From a bacterium (lineage in GTDB: Bacteria > Chloroflexota > Chloroflexia > Chloroflexales > Kallotenuaceae): a stretch of DNA of 64,000 bases. The DNA lies in assembly GCA_016781525.1 (NCBI GenBank), contig JADDQE010000040.1, positions 53,123 through 117,122 of the forward strand, written 5' to 3'. Made by a program: the position numbers and the translations under genes. A model generated the notes under the pieces. That model made no database searches and was not told where the DNA came from. It was given only the letters and a program-made list of their open reading frames with translations. Positions 39,546 through 47,341 of this stretch are shown here, piece after piece (position 1 is the stretch's first letter; each line of letters opens with the position of its first letter).

Positions 39546-39812
39546 AAAGATTCAGGAGTTACTGTGCCTCGCCCAAAAGCTTCGTCGGAAGATGCCGCGC
39601 AGAGTTACGAGGTGCTACTTCAGCGCCTGCAAGAGGTTGTCGCACGTCTTGAAACTGGGGAGCTGCCGCTTGCAGAAGCCGTGGCGCTGTACGAGGAGGG
39701 CGTCGGGTTGGCGGCACGCTGCCAACACCTGCTTGACACGGCTGAGCTACGCGTGCAGCAGCTGTTGGTTAGCGGCGACGGTGTCGAAGAAATGCCATGG
39801 AGTGCGGAGTAG
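39543..39812 (+). CDS. xseB: Exodeoxyribonuclease VII small subunit
   Basis: SYEVLLQRLQEVVARLETGELPLAEAVALYEEGVGLAARCQHLLDTAELRVQQL; ORF track start 39522 lies in repeat-like DNA, so the start is uncertain. Confidence 0.93.
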   Translation: MKDSGVTVPRPKASSEDAAQSYEVLLQRLQEVVARLETGELPLAEAVALYEEGVGLAARCQHLLDTAELRVQQLLVSGDGVEEMPWSAE

Positions 39813-39839
39813 CGGTGCTATAGCCCGCACCTGCCGCTG

Positions 39840-41936
39840 TTGAAGCATTCGGGATTAACGGGCCGCCAAGCGGCAAACGCTCGACTGTATCGTGTGGAAT
39901 CGGAGTCCGTAATGAACGACGAACATGTGTATCGGTATCCGCGCCGCATTACGTGGCCTATCGAGTTGATCGGCGGTTTGCTGGTGTTATGGAGCACGGT
40001 GCGTGTTGCGCGCGTTGCACTAGCGCTGCTGTGGAACACGTGGCCGCTGGAGCCGTTCATTTTGCATCGTGTTCCGGGCTTGGCTGAGCTTGTGAGCTGG
40101 GTTGCGCTAACAGGTCCTGATCAGTTGAACCTGCAAACATTCACGATGCCGCTGCTCTGGATGCTAGTCACGCTGTTTGTCGTGCTCATTTTGCGGAACA
40201 TGTTTCCGCCTGTGCGGTACAGCGCGCGTGGTTTGTTGGTCGGATTCGAGGGCGATTGGGTCCCCGTTCGCTGGGAAGGGCTACGGGCCCTGCGCGTGAC
40301 TGACACGCCCGACAACAAGCGCTTCGTCGTGCTGGCTCAAGCGGCCGGCCAGGATCTCACGTCATGGCATCGTATTTATGCCTTGCTGTATCACTTCCGC
40401 TTCCGGCGAGGCTTTCTGATCAGCTCAGCAATCCAAGATGGTGAAGGATTGCTGCGGGATATCATGAACGAAATTGACCGCCGTAGCCGCTTGGGCGAGA
40501 AGCTGAACATCGAGATGAGCGAAGGGCCGGCATCGCCATTGTTTGGCATGCTGCTCAACCTTCCAGGGCTTCTACGCGGTGCTCGTAACCAAAGTGAGGC
40601 TCCAGTCTTCCAGCCCGTTGCCACAGCGGCTACGATGGGGAGTGGAGCGGCGCTGACCATGCCAAGTATTGGTGGAGTAATCGCGTCTGCGCCCCAGGCA
40701 GCGCCTGCTCAGCCGCAAGTCGCTCCTGCACAACCACAGGCCCTCGCCCCGGCCGCCCAGCGGCAGCCTACCCTTGCCGCGGACGCGATCCAGGGCGGGT
40801 ATTCGCGTGGGATTCAAGGCGTATTGAACGTGCTGACGGTGCTTATACTTGGCTTTGCGCTGTGGCGATACCTAGCCGCGTGGTCCATGTTCCTGCTCTT
40901 TACCTTTCCAAGCCTGCGCGACACTGCAATTTTTCGCGGCGTAACCGTCGTTCCTCTGGTCTCGCATTGGGGGCTGCTGGTCGGCGCGCATGTCGCGCTC
41001 TTGTTGGTCGTAGCTATTGTGCTGATGCTGCGGCATCTTTTCCCGGCGGTAGCGCTCGACAGCAACGGGATCGTCTTCAGCGCGCTCGGCCGGTCGCATT
41101 GGCTCGCATGGGAGCACGTAAGCTTCGTCAAGGCGACCGACATTCGGGATGAGCAGCACGTTATTCTGGTCGAGGCCGAGGGACGCCATCTGCCCTGGTA
41201 CTATGTGATGGGCTCTTGGCTGTATGATGGCGGTAGCGGCCGTGGGGCCTTGATCTGGCCGATGCTGTCCCAGTTCGAGCCATTGATGCAGCGCATGGCG
41301 TTGGAGCTGACGCGGCGCCAGGCTCCTGACCAGCCGATGAAGCTACGTGACGACGCTCCCGGATGGCTACTGATGCTGGCCGTCCGTCCGGCTGAGGCGC
41401 TTGATCGGCTTGTGGGTGTGTACGAGCGCGAGCGCGATCTGCCGCAGGATTTGGAGCTTCCCGCTGTGCTGCGGGCTGGCCTGCAGATGCTCTGGGTCAC
41501 TGCGGCGCCTGCTATTCTGTTGCTACTGTACTGGATGATGTATAAGGGCCAGCTTCTGGTGCTGCAAGTGCCGCTGATGCTGATTCTGGCAATCATCTGG
41601 GGTATTACTGAGTGGCCGCTCGCGTCGTTTCTGTCCTCGTCGATCGATCAGATTGTCGGGGTGGGCAACAAAGGGTACCAGGGCCTCTACCTGTACCCAA
41701 CTGCCCAGCTGCCGCGAGTTCTGCCGCTAGTTCTCGCCGTGCTGCTTACGCTGATGGGCTTTCCAACGTTGGCAATGATCGCCTGGGGCGCTGGGATTGC
41801 TTGGAGTGGGCTGCTCACGGCGGGTCTATGGGAAGCGCTCTATGGCTGGCGCGGGCCAGTCCTGCTCGCCGGCAGCATCATGACAGTGTTCTTCCAAATT
41901 CTAACTCTGATTGGGGTGCTGGTACTGCGGGGCTAG
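39840..41936 (+). CDS. Uncharacterised 698-aa membrane protein with two repeated TM + PH-like modules and a C-terminal polytopic domain
   Basis: Internal repeat: MLVTLFVVLILRNMFPPVRYSARGLLVGFEGDWVPVRWEGLRALRVTD versus LLLVVAIVLMLRHLFPAVALDSNGIVFSALGRSHWLAWEHVSFVKATD. Start may be 39912 (MNDEHVYRYPRR). Confidence 0.8.
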   Translation: MKHSGLTGRQAANARLYRVESESVMNDEHVYRYPRRITWPIELIGGLLVLWSTVRVARVALALLWNTWPLEPFILHRVPGLAELVSWVALTGPDQLNLQTFTMPLLWMLVTLFVVLILRNMFPPVRYSARGLLVGFEGDWVPVRWEGLRALRVTDTPDNKRFVVLAQAAGQDLTSWHRIYALLYHFRFRRGFLISSAIQDGEGLLRDIMNEIDRRSRLGEKLNIEMSEGPASPLFGMLLNLPGLLRGARNQSEAPVFQPVATAATMGSGAALTMPSIGGVIASAPQAAPAQPQVAPAQPQALAPAAQRQPTLAADAIQGGYSRGIQGVLNVLTVLILGFALWRYLAAWSMFLLFTFPSLRDTAIFRGVTVVPLVSHWGLLVGAHVALLLVVAIVLMLRHLFPAVALDSNGIVFSALGRSHWLAWEHVSFVKATDIRDEQHVILVEAEGRHLPWYYVMGSWLYDGGSGRGALIWPMLSQFEPLMQRMALELTRRQAPDQPMKLRDDAPGWLLMLAVRPAEALDRLVGVYERERDLPQDLELPAVLRAGLQMLWVTAAPAILLLLYWMMYKGQLLVLQVPLMLILAIIWGITEWPLASFLSSSIDQIVGVGNKGYQGLYLYPTAQLPRVLPLVLAVLLTLMGFPTLAMIAWGAGIAWSGLLTAGLWEALYGWRGPVLLAGSIMTVFFQILTLIGVLVLRG

Positions 41937-41966
41937 ACTCGCGGCGGCGCTCACATTCGCCGAAGC

Positions 41967-41992
41967 ACGCCTGCAGATAACACTGCAGGCGT
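41967..41992. terminator. Stem-loop between convergent genes
   Basis: acgcctgcag-ataaca-ctgcaggcgt. Confidence 0.55.
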
Positions 41993-41998
41993 CCCAGT

Positions 41999-42820
41999 TT
42001 AGTAACCCATCCACAGTCGGCCCGCGAGGGCAATAACGGAGAGCGGCAAGACGACGAGCCAACAGTAGCGCAGTGCATGTTGGATTGTTCGATGCACTGC
42101 TGCGTCGCGGAGGCCGCGGCCTACAAGCGCCACGGCTAGCGCTAGCCACAGCTTGAGACTAAGCTGCTGCCACCATGGCAGTGTTGGCGCTGTAACAAAT
42201 ACGCTCGCGATCAACGTGATCAACAGCACGCTGCGGAGGTTGTGCGCCCAGCGCGCTATGCCGACATCCTCTGGCCGAAGGTGGGCATCCGCATCACCTA
42301 AGCCCAGACCACTTTCTCCACCAAACGGTTGCCAGCGGGCCGCAGCTGGCAGGGCCAGAAGCGCCGCGAACGCCCCGAGTAGGAGCGGACCAAGCTCTGT
42401 AAGTGTTGCGCCCTGCCACCCAAAGCCTACGAGCAGCGCAATCCAGAGTACCGCGCGGCCGCTTACGCCAATTTGGGCTTCCCGCACAGCAGCTCGGCTT
42501 GCCGCGGGTAGTGACGAGAGTAGGCCTGGCGCAAGCGCTACCAGGAAGCTCGCTTCCGTGAAGGCCCAGATACGCCACAGGTCGAGCTGCGGTATAGGAG
42601 CAAACGGACTCGCTGGCCAGGGAAGCAGCCCTATGGCGATCAGGCTGAGCACGACCGAGAGCGCGTGCGGCAGCGATCCCTGTCCACGTAATGCGCGCCA
42701 AGTGTTGCGGATTGCCTGCGAACCGCGTGCTGAACGCCCAAGCGCCGCGATTAAAATCAGCGCCAGGGTGATTACCCACAGGAGCCCTGGATACACTAGT
42801 ATTTGAAACAACGTTTCCAT
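41999..42820 (-). CDS. NuoH/HycD-like membrane subunit of a group-4-hydrogenase-related complex
   Basis: Polytopic; LDLWRIWAFTEASFLVALAPGLLSSLPAASRAAVREAQIGVSGRAVLWIALLVGF; position in the operon. Confidence 0.65.
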   Translation of the reverse strand: METLFQILVYPGLLWVITLALILIAALGRSARGSQAIRNTWRALRGQGSLPHALSVVLSLIAIGLLPWPASPFAPIPQLDLWRIWAFTEASFLVALAPGLLSSLPAASRAAVREAQIGVSGRAVLWIALLVGFGWQGATLTELGPLLLGAFAALLALPAAARWQPFGGESGLGLGDADAHLRPEDVGIARWAHNLRSVLLITLIASVFVTAPTLPWWQQLSLKLWLALAVALVGRGLRDAAVHRTIQHALRYCWLVVLPLSVIALAGRLWMGY

Positions 42821-42860
42821 AAGTCCTGACCATTTACCCGCAGTAGCGGTCACTCCGCAG

Positions 42861-43259
42861 CTACGCCTCGATAATACGTGGCTGGCGCGCAGCTTCCATG
42901 AGGGCTTCGGCCACGATGTCGGTCAGCGGTGGACAGCCGTCGACTTTCCGCCGAGCCTCAATATCCGGCAGCGCTGCGATACCCCCTTTGCCGAATGGAT
43001 AGCCGTCGATGGCGCACCGGCCAATGACGACGACCGGCAGCCGGCCTTGAAGCATGGTGGTGTAGGTTGTCATCAGCGCAGATCGGCTGGTCGCAGGAAT
43101 GCTGCCAGTAAGCGCGATAACGTCCGCGACCTGTGGTGTTGGCGCCCATGTTAGCTCCGGGGTCCCTTCAACCGCAGCCCATACCTCGGCCGCACATGCA
43201 CCGCAATCGCCAGCGCAAAGGTGAAATACTTTATAAGCTCGTGGCACGTCGCCCTCCAT
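42861..43259 (-). CDS. NuoB/HycG-like small subunit ([4Fe-4S] N2-type)
   Basis: FHLCAGDCGACAAEVWAAVEG, ADVIALTGSIPATSR, VVVIGRCAIDGYPFGKGG, KVDGCPPLTDIVAEAL; Cys pattern of a complex-I/hydrogenase small subunit. Confidence 0.8.
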   Translation of the reverse strand: MEGDVPRAYKVFHLCAGDCGACAAEVWAAVEGTPELTWAPTPQVADVIALTGSIPATSRSALMTTYTTMLQGRLPVVVIGRCAIDGYPFGKGGIAALPDIEARRKVDGCPPLTDIVAEALMEAARQPRIIEA

Positions 43260-43347
43260 TTCTAGCTGTCGGGCAAAAACCCGCAGCGCGTGATCTTGTT
43301 CCTATCTTGTTTTCCACGTCTCCCTCTGCGCGTACGCCACGTAAGTG

Positions 43348-44787
43348 TCAGCGGCTCAAAAATGGGAGACCGCGCATTGCCTCGTCGATCAGGGTAATGA
43401 CCGGCTGCGGCCACACGCCAACTACGATGCTTAGTATCGCCAGCAGCACAATGACGACCAGCACAGCCCTTGGCGCGTAAGGTACTGCGACTACCGCGAG
43501 GCGATCGAGGTCATCTGAGAAAAGACTCCGGGTTGTCGGGGCTTCGGACGGCCGCAAGAGGGCCTGGCTGAGCAAGCGTGCACCGGCAACACCGTTAAGC
43601 ACCAAGGCACCACCTACGAGCAGCCCTACCACGCCGCTCTCCCCTGCGACCGCGCTGAATAACAGTAACTTTGGCAGGAAACCGCTGAAGGGCGGTACGC
43701 CGAGGAGCAGAAGCACGCCGAGCAGCAGTGCGAGCGCAGCCATTGGACGCTCGCGCATGGCGCCGGCCTGTTCACGACGACCGGGTACCGGTTGTTCTAG
43801 AAGGGCCAAACCTAGGGCGATGAGCGTCAGCCCTAGCACGTGGCTCAGCGCGCCGAGCAAGGCGGCCCCGACTCCCGCAGCGTTGGTCATCGCTAGACCC
43901 GTCGCGAGCAAGCCCATATTTGCGACCGCAAGATAACCAATTGCCCGGCGTGTATGGGCAGCTGCGAGGGCCAAAGCACCACCGCCAAGTGCCGAAAGGA
44001 AACCCAGACCAAGCATCAAGCGTTGCCCGCTGCTGTTTCCTACTAGCAGCTGCGGCTGTGTTTGTAACGCGACAAGCAACACGGGAAAGCTCAAGGCCGT
44101 AAGCAAGCCAAGCTGTACGAAAATGGTTGGCGGCGGAGCTTCGTCCAGCACATCTGGTAGCCATAGATGAAACGGGAGAAGGCCCACGCGAATGCAAAAG
44201 CCGATCAACAGCAGTGCAAATATGGTGTGCGTTAGAACGGGTCCCGTCGAGGCCAGCTGACCCGTAAAAGCAGTTGCCAGCACAAAGCCAATCAGCAGCA
44301 GCACGCCGCCAAGTGCCACCAGCAATGTGTATTTAAGCGCCATTCCGATCGTATGCGGTTGCATCAGGACGGGACTGTCGGCCGGCTGATCGACAAGCTG
44401 AAGGCCTCCGAGTAGACTTGCCAGAAATAAGAGTGATGCAACCACGAACGGCTCTTGCAGGATCAAGATCGCCGCGCTAAGCCCAAGAATGAGCAGCAGT
44501 GCCGCGACAAAGTACTCTCCCTCAGGCCGAACTGCTGCCAGGAGGGTCATTGCAAGACCGCCGATGCAAAAGGTCGTCAGGAAGAGCTGACTCAGCTCGT
44601 TGTAATTGACGCTCACGTCCAGCAGGCGCGCCGGCTGGTTGACCGGAGCGGTTAGGGCCAACCAGAGCTCGGCGGTAACAGCGCCGACACCAGCCCAGCC
44701 TGCGAGCGTGCTGTCGCGCCGGAGGATAAAGGCACCCGCCGCGGCGGCGAGCGGAAACAGAATCAAGAGCAAATAGATCATATTCAA
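43348..44787 (-). CDS. NuoN/HyfF-like proton-conducting-transporter-family membrane subunit
   Basis: Many TM helices; IRVGLLPFHLWLPDVLDEAPPPTIFVQLGLLTAL and PPFSGFLPKLLLFSAV. Confidence 0.82.
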   Translation of the reverse strand: MNMIYLLLILFPLAAAAGAFILRRDSTLAGWAGVGAVTAELWLALTAPVNQPARLLDVSVNYNELSQLFLTTFCIGGLAMTLLAAVRPEGEYFVAALLLILGLSAAILILQEPFVVASLLFLASLLGGLQLVDQPADSPVLMQPHTIGMALKYTLLVALGGVLLLIGFVLATAFTGQLASTGPVLTHTIFALLLIGFCIRVGLLPFHLWLPDVLDEAPPPTIFVQLGLLTALSFPVLLVALQTQPQLLVGNSSGQRLMLGLGFLSALGGGALALAAAHTRRAIGYLAVANMGLLATGLAMTNAAGVGAALLGALSHVLGLTLIALGLALLEQPVPGRREQAGAMRERPMAALALLLGVLLLLGVPPFSGFLPKLLLFSAVAGESGVVGLLVGGALVLNGVAGARLLSQALLRPSEAPTTRSLFSDDLDRLAVVAVPYAPRAVLVVIVLLAILSIVVGVWPQPVITLIDEAMRGLPFLSR

Positions 44788-44890
44788 TTCACCGTCGCCG
44801 GCCTGCCGGTCTCCACAAACAGGTGATGAGCTCCCCGCAGGGCAGTTTTGTCAGACCTAGCCGCGTGTAGGCAAGGGCGTGTGCGTGCGC

Positions 44891-45595
44891 TCATCGCCGC
44901 TCAAATAAGCTGCCAAGCTCCAGGCTGCGTAGTCGTCCATAAAGGAGACCACTCAGGTAGGCGACAATCACTGCTAGCGCCAAGCTGAGTACCTCGAGCA
45001 GCGCAATATGCAGTATATTGAGGCGTACTGCAACGCCAAAGTAGAGTAGCTTGGCACTTGCCGTCAGCAAAAGTAGGCCAAGGCCGAGCTTGAGCACGTT
45101 GCTGGCCATAATCAAGACAATCAGCCCAGACAAAAGTAAAAAAATCCAGCCGGCGTCGAGCACTTGCTGCCGTGCGACAGGATAAAAGGTCGAGAGCAAC
45201 CATGTCGCGAGGCCCGCTAACACCATTGCGCCAAAGGGCACTACGGTAGCCCCCCAGCGGCCGACTACATTCTCACGTTGGTGGTGTGCCTCGCGCTCGG
45301 CTCGCCGCAGTTCCATTTGCGCGAACTCGTCCAGCTCGGAGGAATGATAGTCACGGTTAAAGGTGAGCCCTGTAATCATTAAGATCACGGCACTGCCGAG
45401 AGCTGTCAAGATCTCCACGGCGAGTAATGTTACGCCCGCCGTTCCGCCGAAGAGGCTTGTAGCTTGCCATGCCAAGCCCACGCGGCACAGCTCGGCGCCG
45501 AGGAGGAGCGGAAGCGCCAGTCGCCAGTCGTCGATGACGACCATTGTCGCGGCCAAAAGGATTAATCCGATGAGGAAGACGAATGTAAGCCACAT
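44891..45595 (-). CDS. HyfE/NuoK-like membrane subunit with two similar halves
   Basis: DDWRLALPLLLGAELCRVGLAWQATSLFGGTAGVTLLAVEILTALGSAVILMITGLTF and VLKLGLGLLLLTASAKLLYFGVAVRLNILHIALLEVLSLALAVIVAYLSGLLYGR. Confidence 0.65.
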   Translation of the reverse strand: MWLTFVFLIGLILLAATMVVIDDWRLALPLLLGAELCRVGLAWQATSLFGGTAGVTLLAVEILTALGSAVILMITGLTFNRDYHSSELDEFAQMELRRAEREAHHQRENVVGRWGATVVPFGAMVLAGLATWLLSTFYPVARQQVLDAGWIFLLLSGLIVLIMASNVLKLGLGLLLLTASAKLLYFGVAVRLNILHIALLEVLSLALAVIVAYLSGLLYGRLRSLELGSLFERR

Positions 45596-45598
45596 AGG

Positions 45599-47341
45599 TT
45601 ATTGAGCTGCCAGCAGCAGGACACCAATCAGGCTAGTCACGACTACTGCCAGATAGTAGCGTCGTTCCAGCACCTGTAAGGGGACTGCCACACGCTCTCG
45701 CTGTCGGGCCAGCCACTGCCCAAGAGCTCGGCCTGGAGGCTCGTCGGGAATAACCAGCGGCGAAAGTGTGGCGCGCAGAGCGACGAAGGGTAACGCCCAA
45801 CCCGGCTCCTCGTCAAGCGGCTCGCCGCCCGCGAACTGGACCGGCGGTCGGGGATGGCGCAGGGCTCGATTGGCGATTCCGAAAAGCACCAGAATGAAGA
45901 AGGTTGTCATGCCGGTCGAGATGAGGGTAGCTGGTGATGGCAGCTGTAGCTCGGGCGTCGCCGGATCACCCAACACCCACTGCCAAATCTGGTCGGGGAT
46001 GAGCCCGCCAAGCAGCAAGCCCAGCATGAGCAGCAGCGGCCAGCCACCGCCACGTTGCTCGAGCGCTCCAATCGGTGAGCGAAACGCAGGCCGGCGAAAA
46101 AAGGCGGCGAGCGTTGGCAGGTAGCTGAGGGCGAGAAGGGTGGAGGCTGCAAGCAATACGGGCGTCAGCCAAGGCTGCGCTGGTGCGAGCAATACTACAA
46201 CTCGCCGCAAGGCGTACCCAAGGAGCGGGGGCAATCCGGCGCACGACATAGCTGCAATTCCATAGGCCAGGCCGGCGCGACGTAGGGGCTCGGGCAGCGG
46301 CGGGAGTGCGGCGATCAGCTCGGTCCGTGTGGCGCGCTCGAGCTGCCCTAGCGCCAGGGCGAGGCTCGTGCCAGTGACAGCGGTATGCACCAGGAGACCA
46401 GTAGCAATCGGACCCGCGGCGGGATGACCCGTGCCGAAGGAGACCGCCAGCAGCGACAGCTGAGCCAAAAGTTGCCAGCTAAATGCGTCGAGTAGTCGTC
46501 GTGCTGTGAGCGCGTTGACTGCTCCGAGAATCAGCCCTAGCACGCCAAGCAAAAGGACGCTTCCAGTCAGCTGCTGGGACCAGAGCGCGGCTGTGGCGAT
46601 GCCATAGCGGACTAGCAGATAGCCGCCCAAGAGTGGCAAGCCGAGCGCCAGCGTTGGTGCACGGACTAGGATTGGCGAAGTGGTCGTCGTGCTGAAGCGT
46701 GGAGCTAGCCCGATCAAAATGCCACAGCCAGCCAGCCACGGGCCACCCAGCACGCTTCCGCCTGCCAACGTCGGTGTGGCTGCATACGCCAGCATTGCAA
46801 CGGCCAGCAGCAGAACTGGTAGGCCGCCAAACGACGCATTGTGGTTATGAGCGGTAGCGCTCTGTTGCATCACGGTGCTGCCGAGCCACGTAATGCCTAG
46901 GCCAGCAATTGCACCAATCGGAGTGACACTATAGGCTGTTATGAGCCCACCTAGCAGCAAGATCAGCAGCCCGGCGAAGACCAACCCGAGCACCCGAGTT
47001 GTGCGCCCAAAGGTGGACGCTAAGCCGCCTGCTGTAATGGCGCCACTGCTGAGCAGGAGAAGAGCAAAGAAACTTGCAGGCTCACTGGTATCAAAGCGCA
47101 GCATGAGCGGCACACCGTTGAGCGTGCCCCACGGCAGTGTCGTCTGCTGGCTGCCAATCCACAATGGTTGGCTCGCTACGAGGCCAATAAGTGCCAAGAT
47201 GACGCCAAGTGTGGTCAGGCCGAGATAGTAGGCACGAACTCGCCCGCTCATGATCCAGATAAAGAGCGCGGCTATGATCAGGATTGCAAGTGGGCTAAGC
47301 GTAAGCAGTGCCACAGCTAATCCTCGGCGCAAGTCATGCAT
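45599..47341 (-). CDS. NuoL/HyfB-like divergent proton-conducting-transporter-family subunit
   Basis: 580 aa with many TM helices; LMLRFDTSEPASFFALLLLSSGAITAGGLAS (NuoL-like N-terminus), GLPPLLGYALRRVVVLL; true start may lie downstream of the nuoD-like overlap. Confidence 0.7.
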   Translation of the reverse strand: MHDLRRGLAVALLTLSPLAILIIAALFIWIMSGRVRAYYLGLTTLGVILALIGLVASQPLWIGSQQTTLPWGTLNGVPLMLRFDTSEPASFFALLLLSSGAITAGGLASTFGRTTRVLGLVFAGLLILLLGGLITAYSVTPIGAIAGLGITWLGSTVMQQSATAHNHNASFGGLPVLLLAVAMLAYAATPTLAGGSVLGGPWLAGCGILIGLAPRFSTTTTSPILVRAPTLALGLPLLGGYLLVRYGIATAALWSQQLTGSVLLLGVLGLILGAVNALTARRLLDAFSWQLLAQLSLLAVSFGTGHPAAGPIATGLLVHTAVTGTSLALALGQLERATRTELIAALPPLPEPLRRAGLAYGIAAMSCAGLPPLLGYALRRVVVLLAPAQPWLTPVLLAASTLLALSYLPTLAAFFRRPAFRSPIGALEQRGGGWPLLLMLGLLLGGLIPDQIWQWVLGDPATPELQLPSPATLISTGMTTFFILVLFGIANRALRHPRPPVQFAGGEPLDEEPGWALPFVALRATLSPLVIPDEPPGRALGQWLARQRERVAVPLQVLERRYYLAVVVTSLIGVLLLAAQ

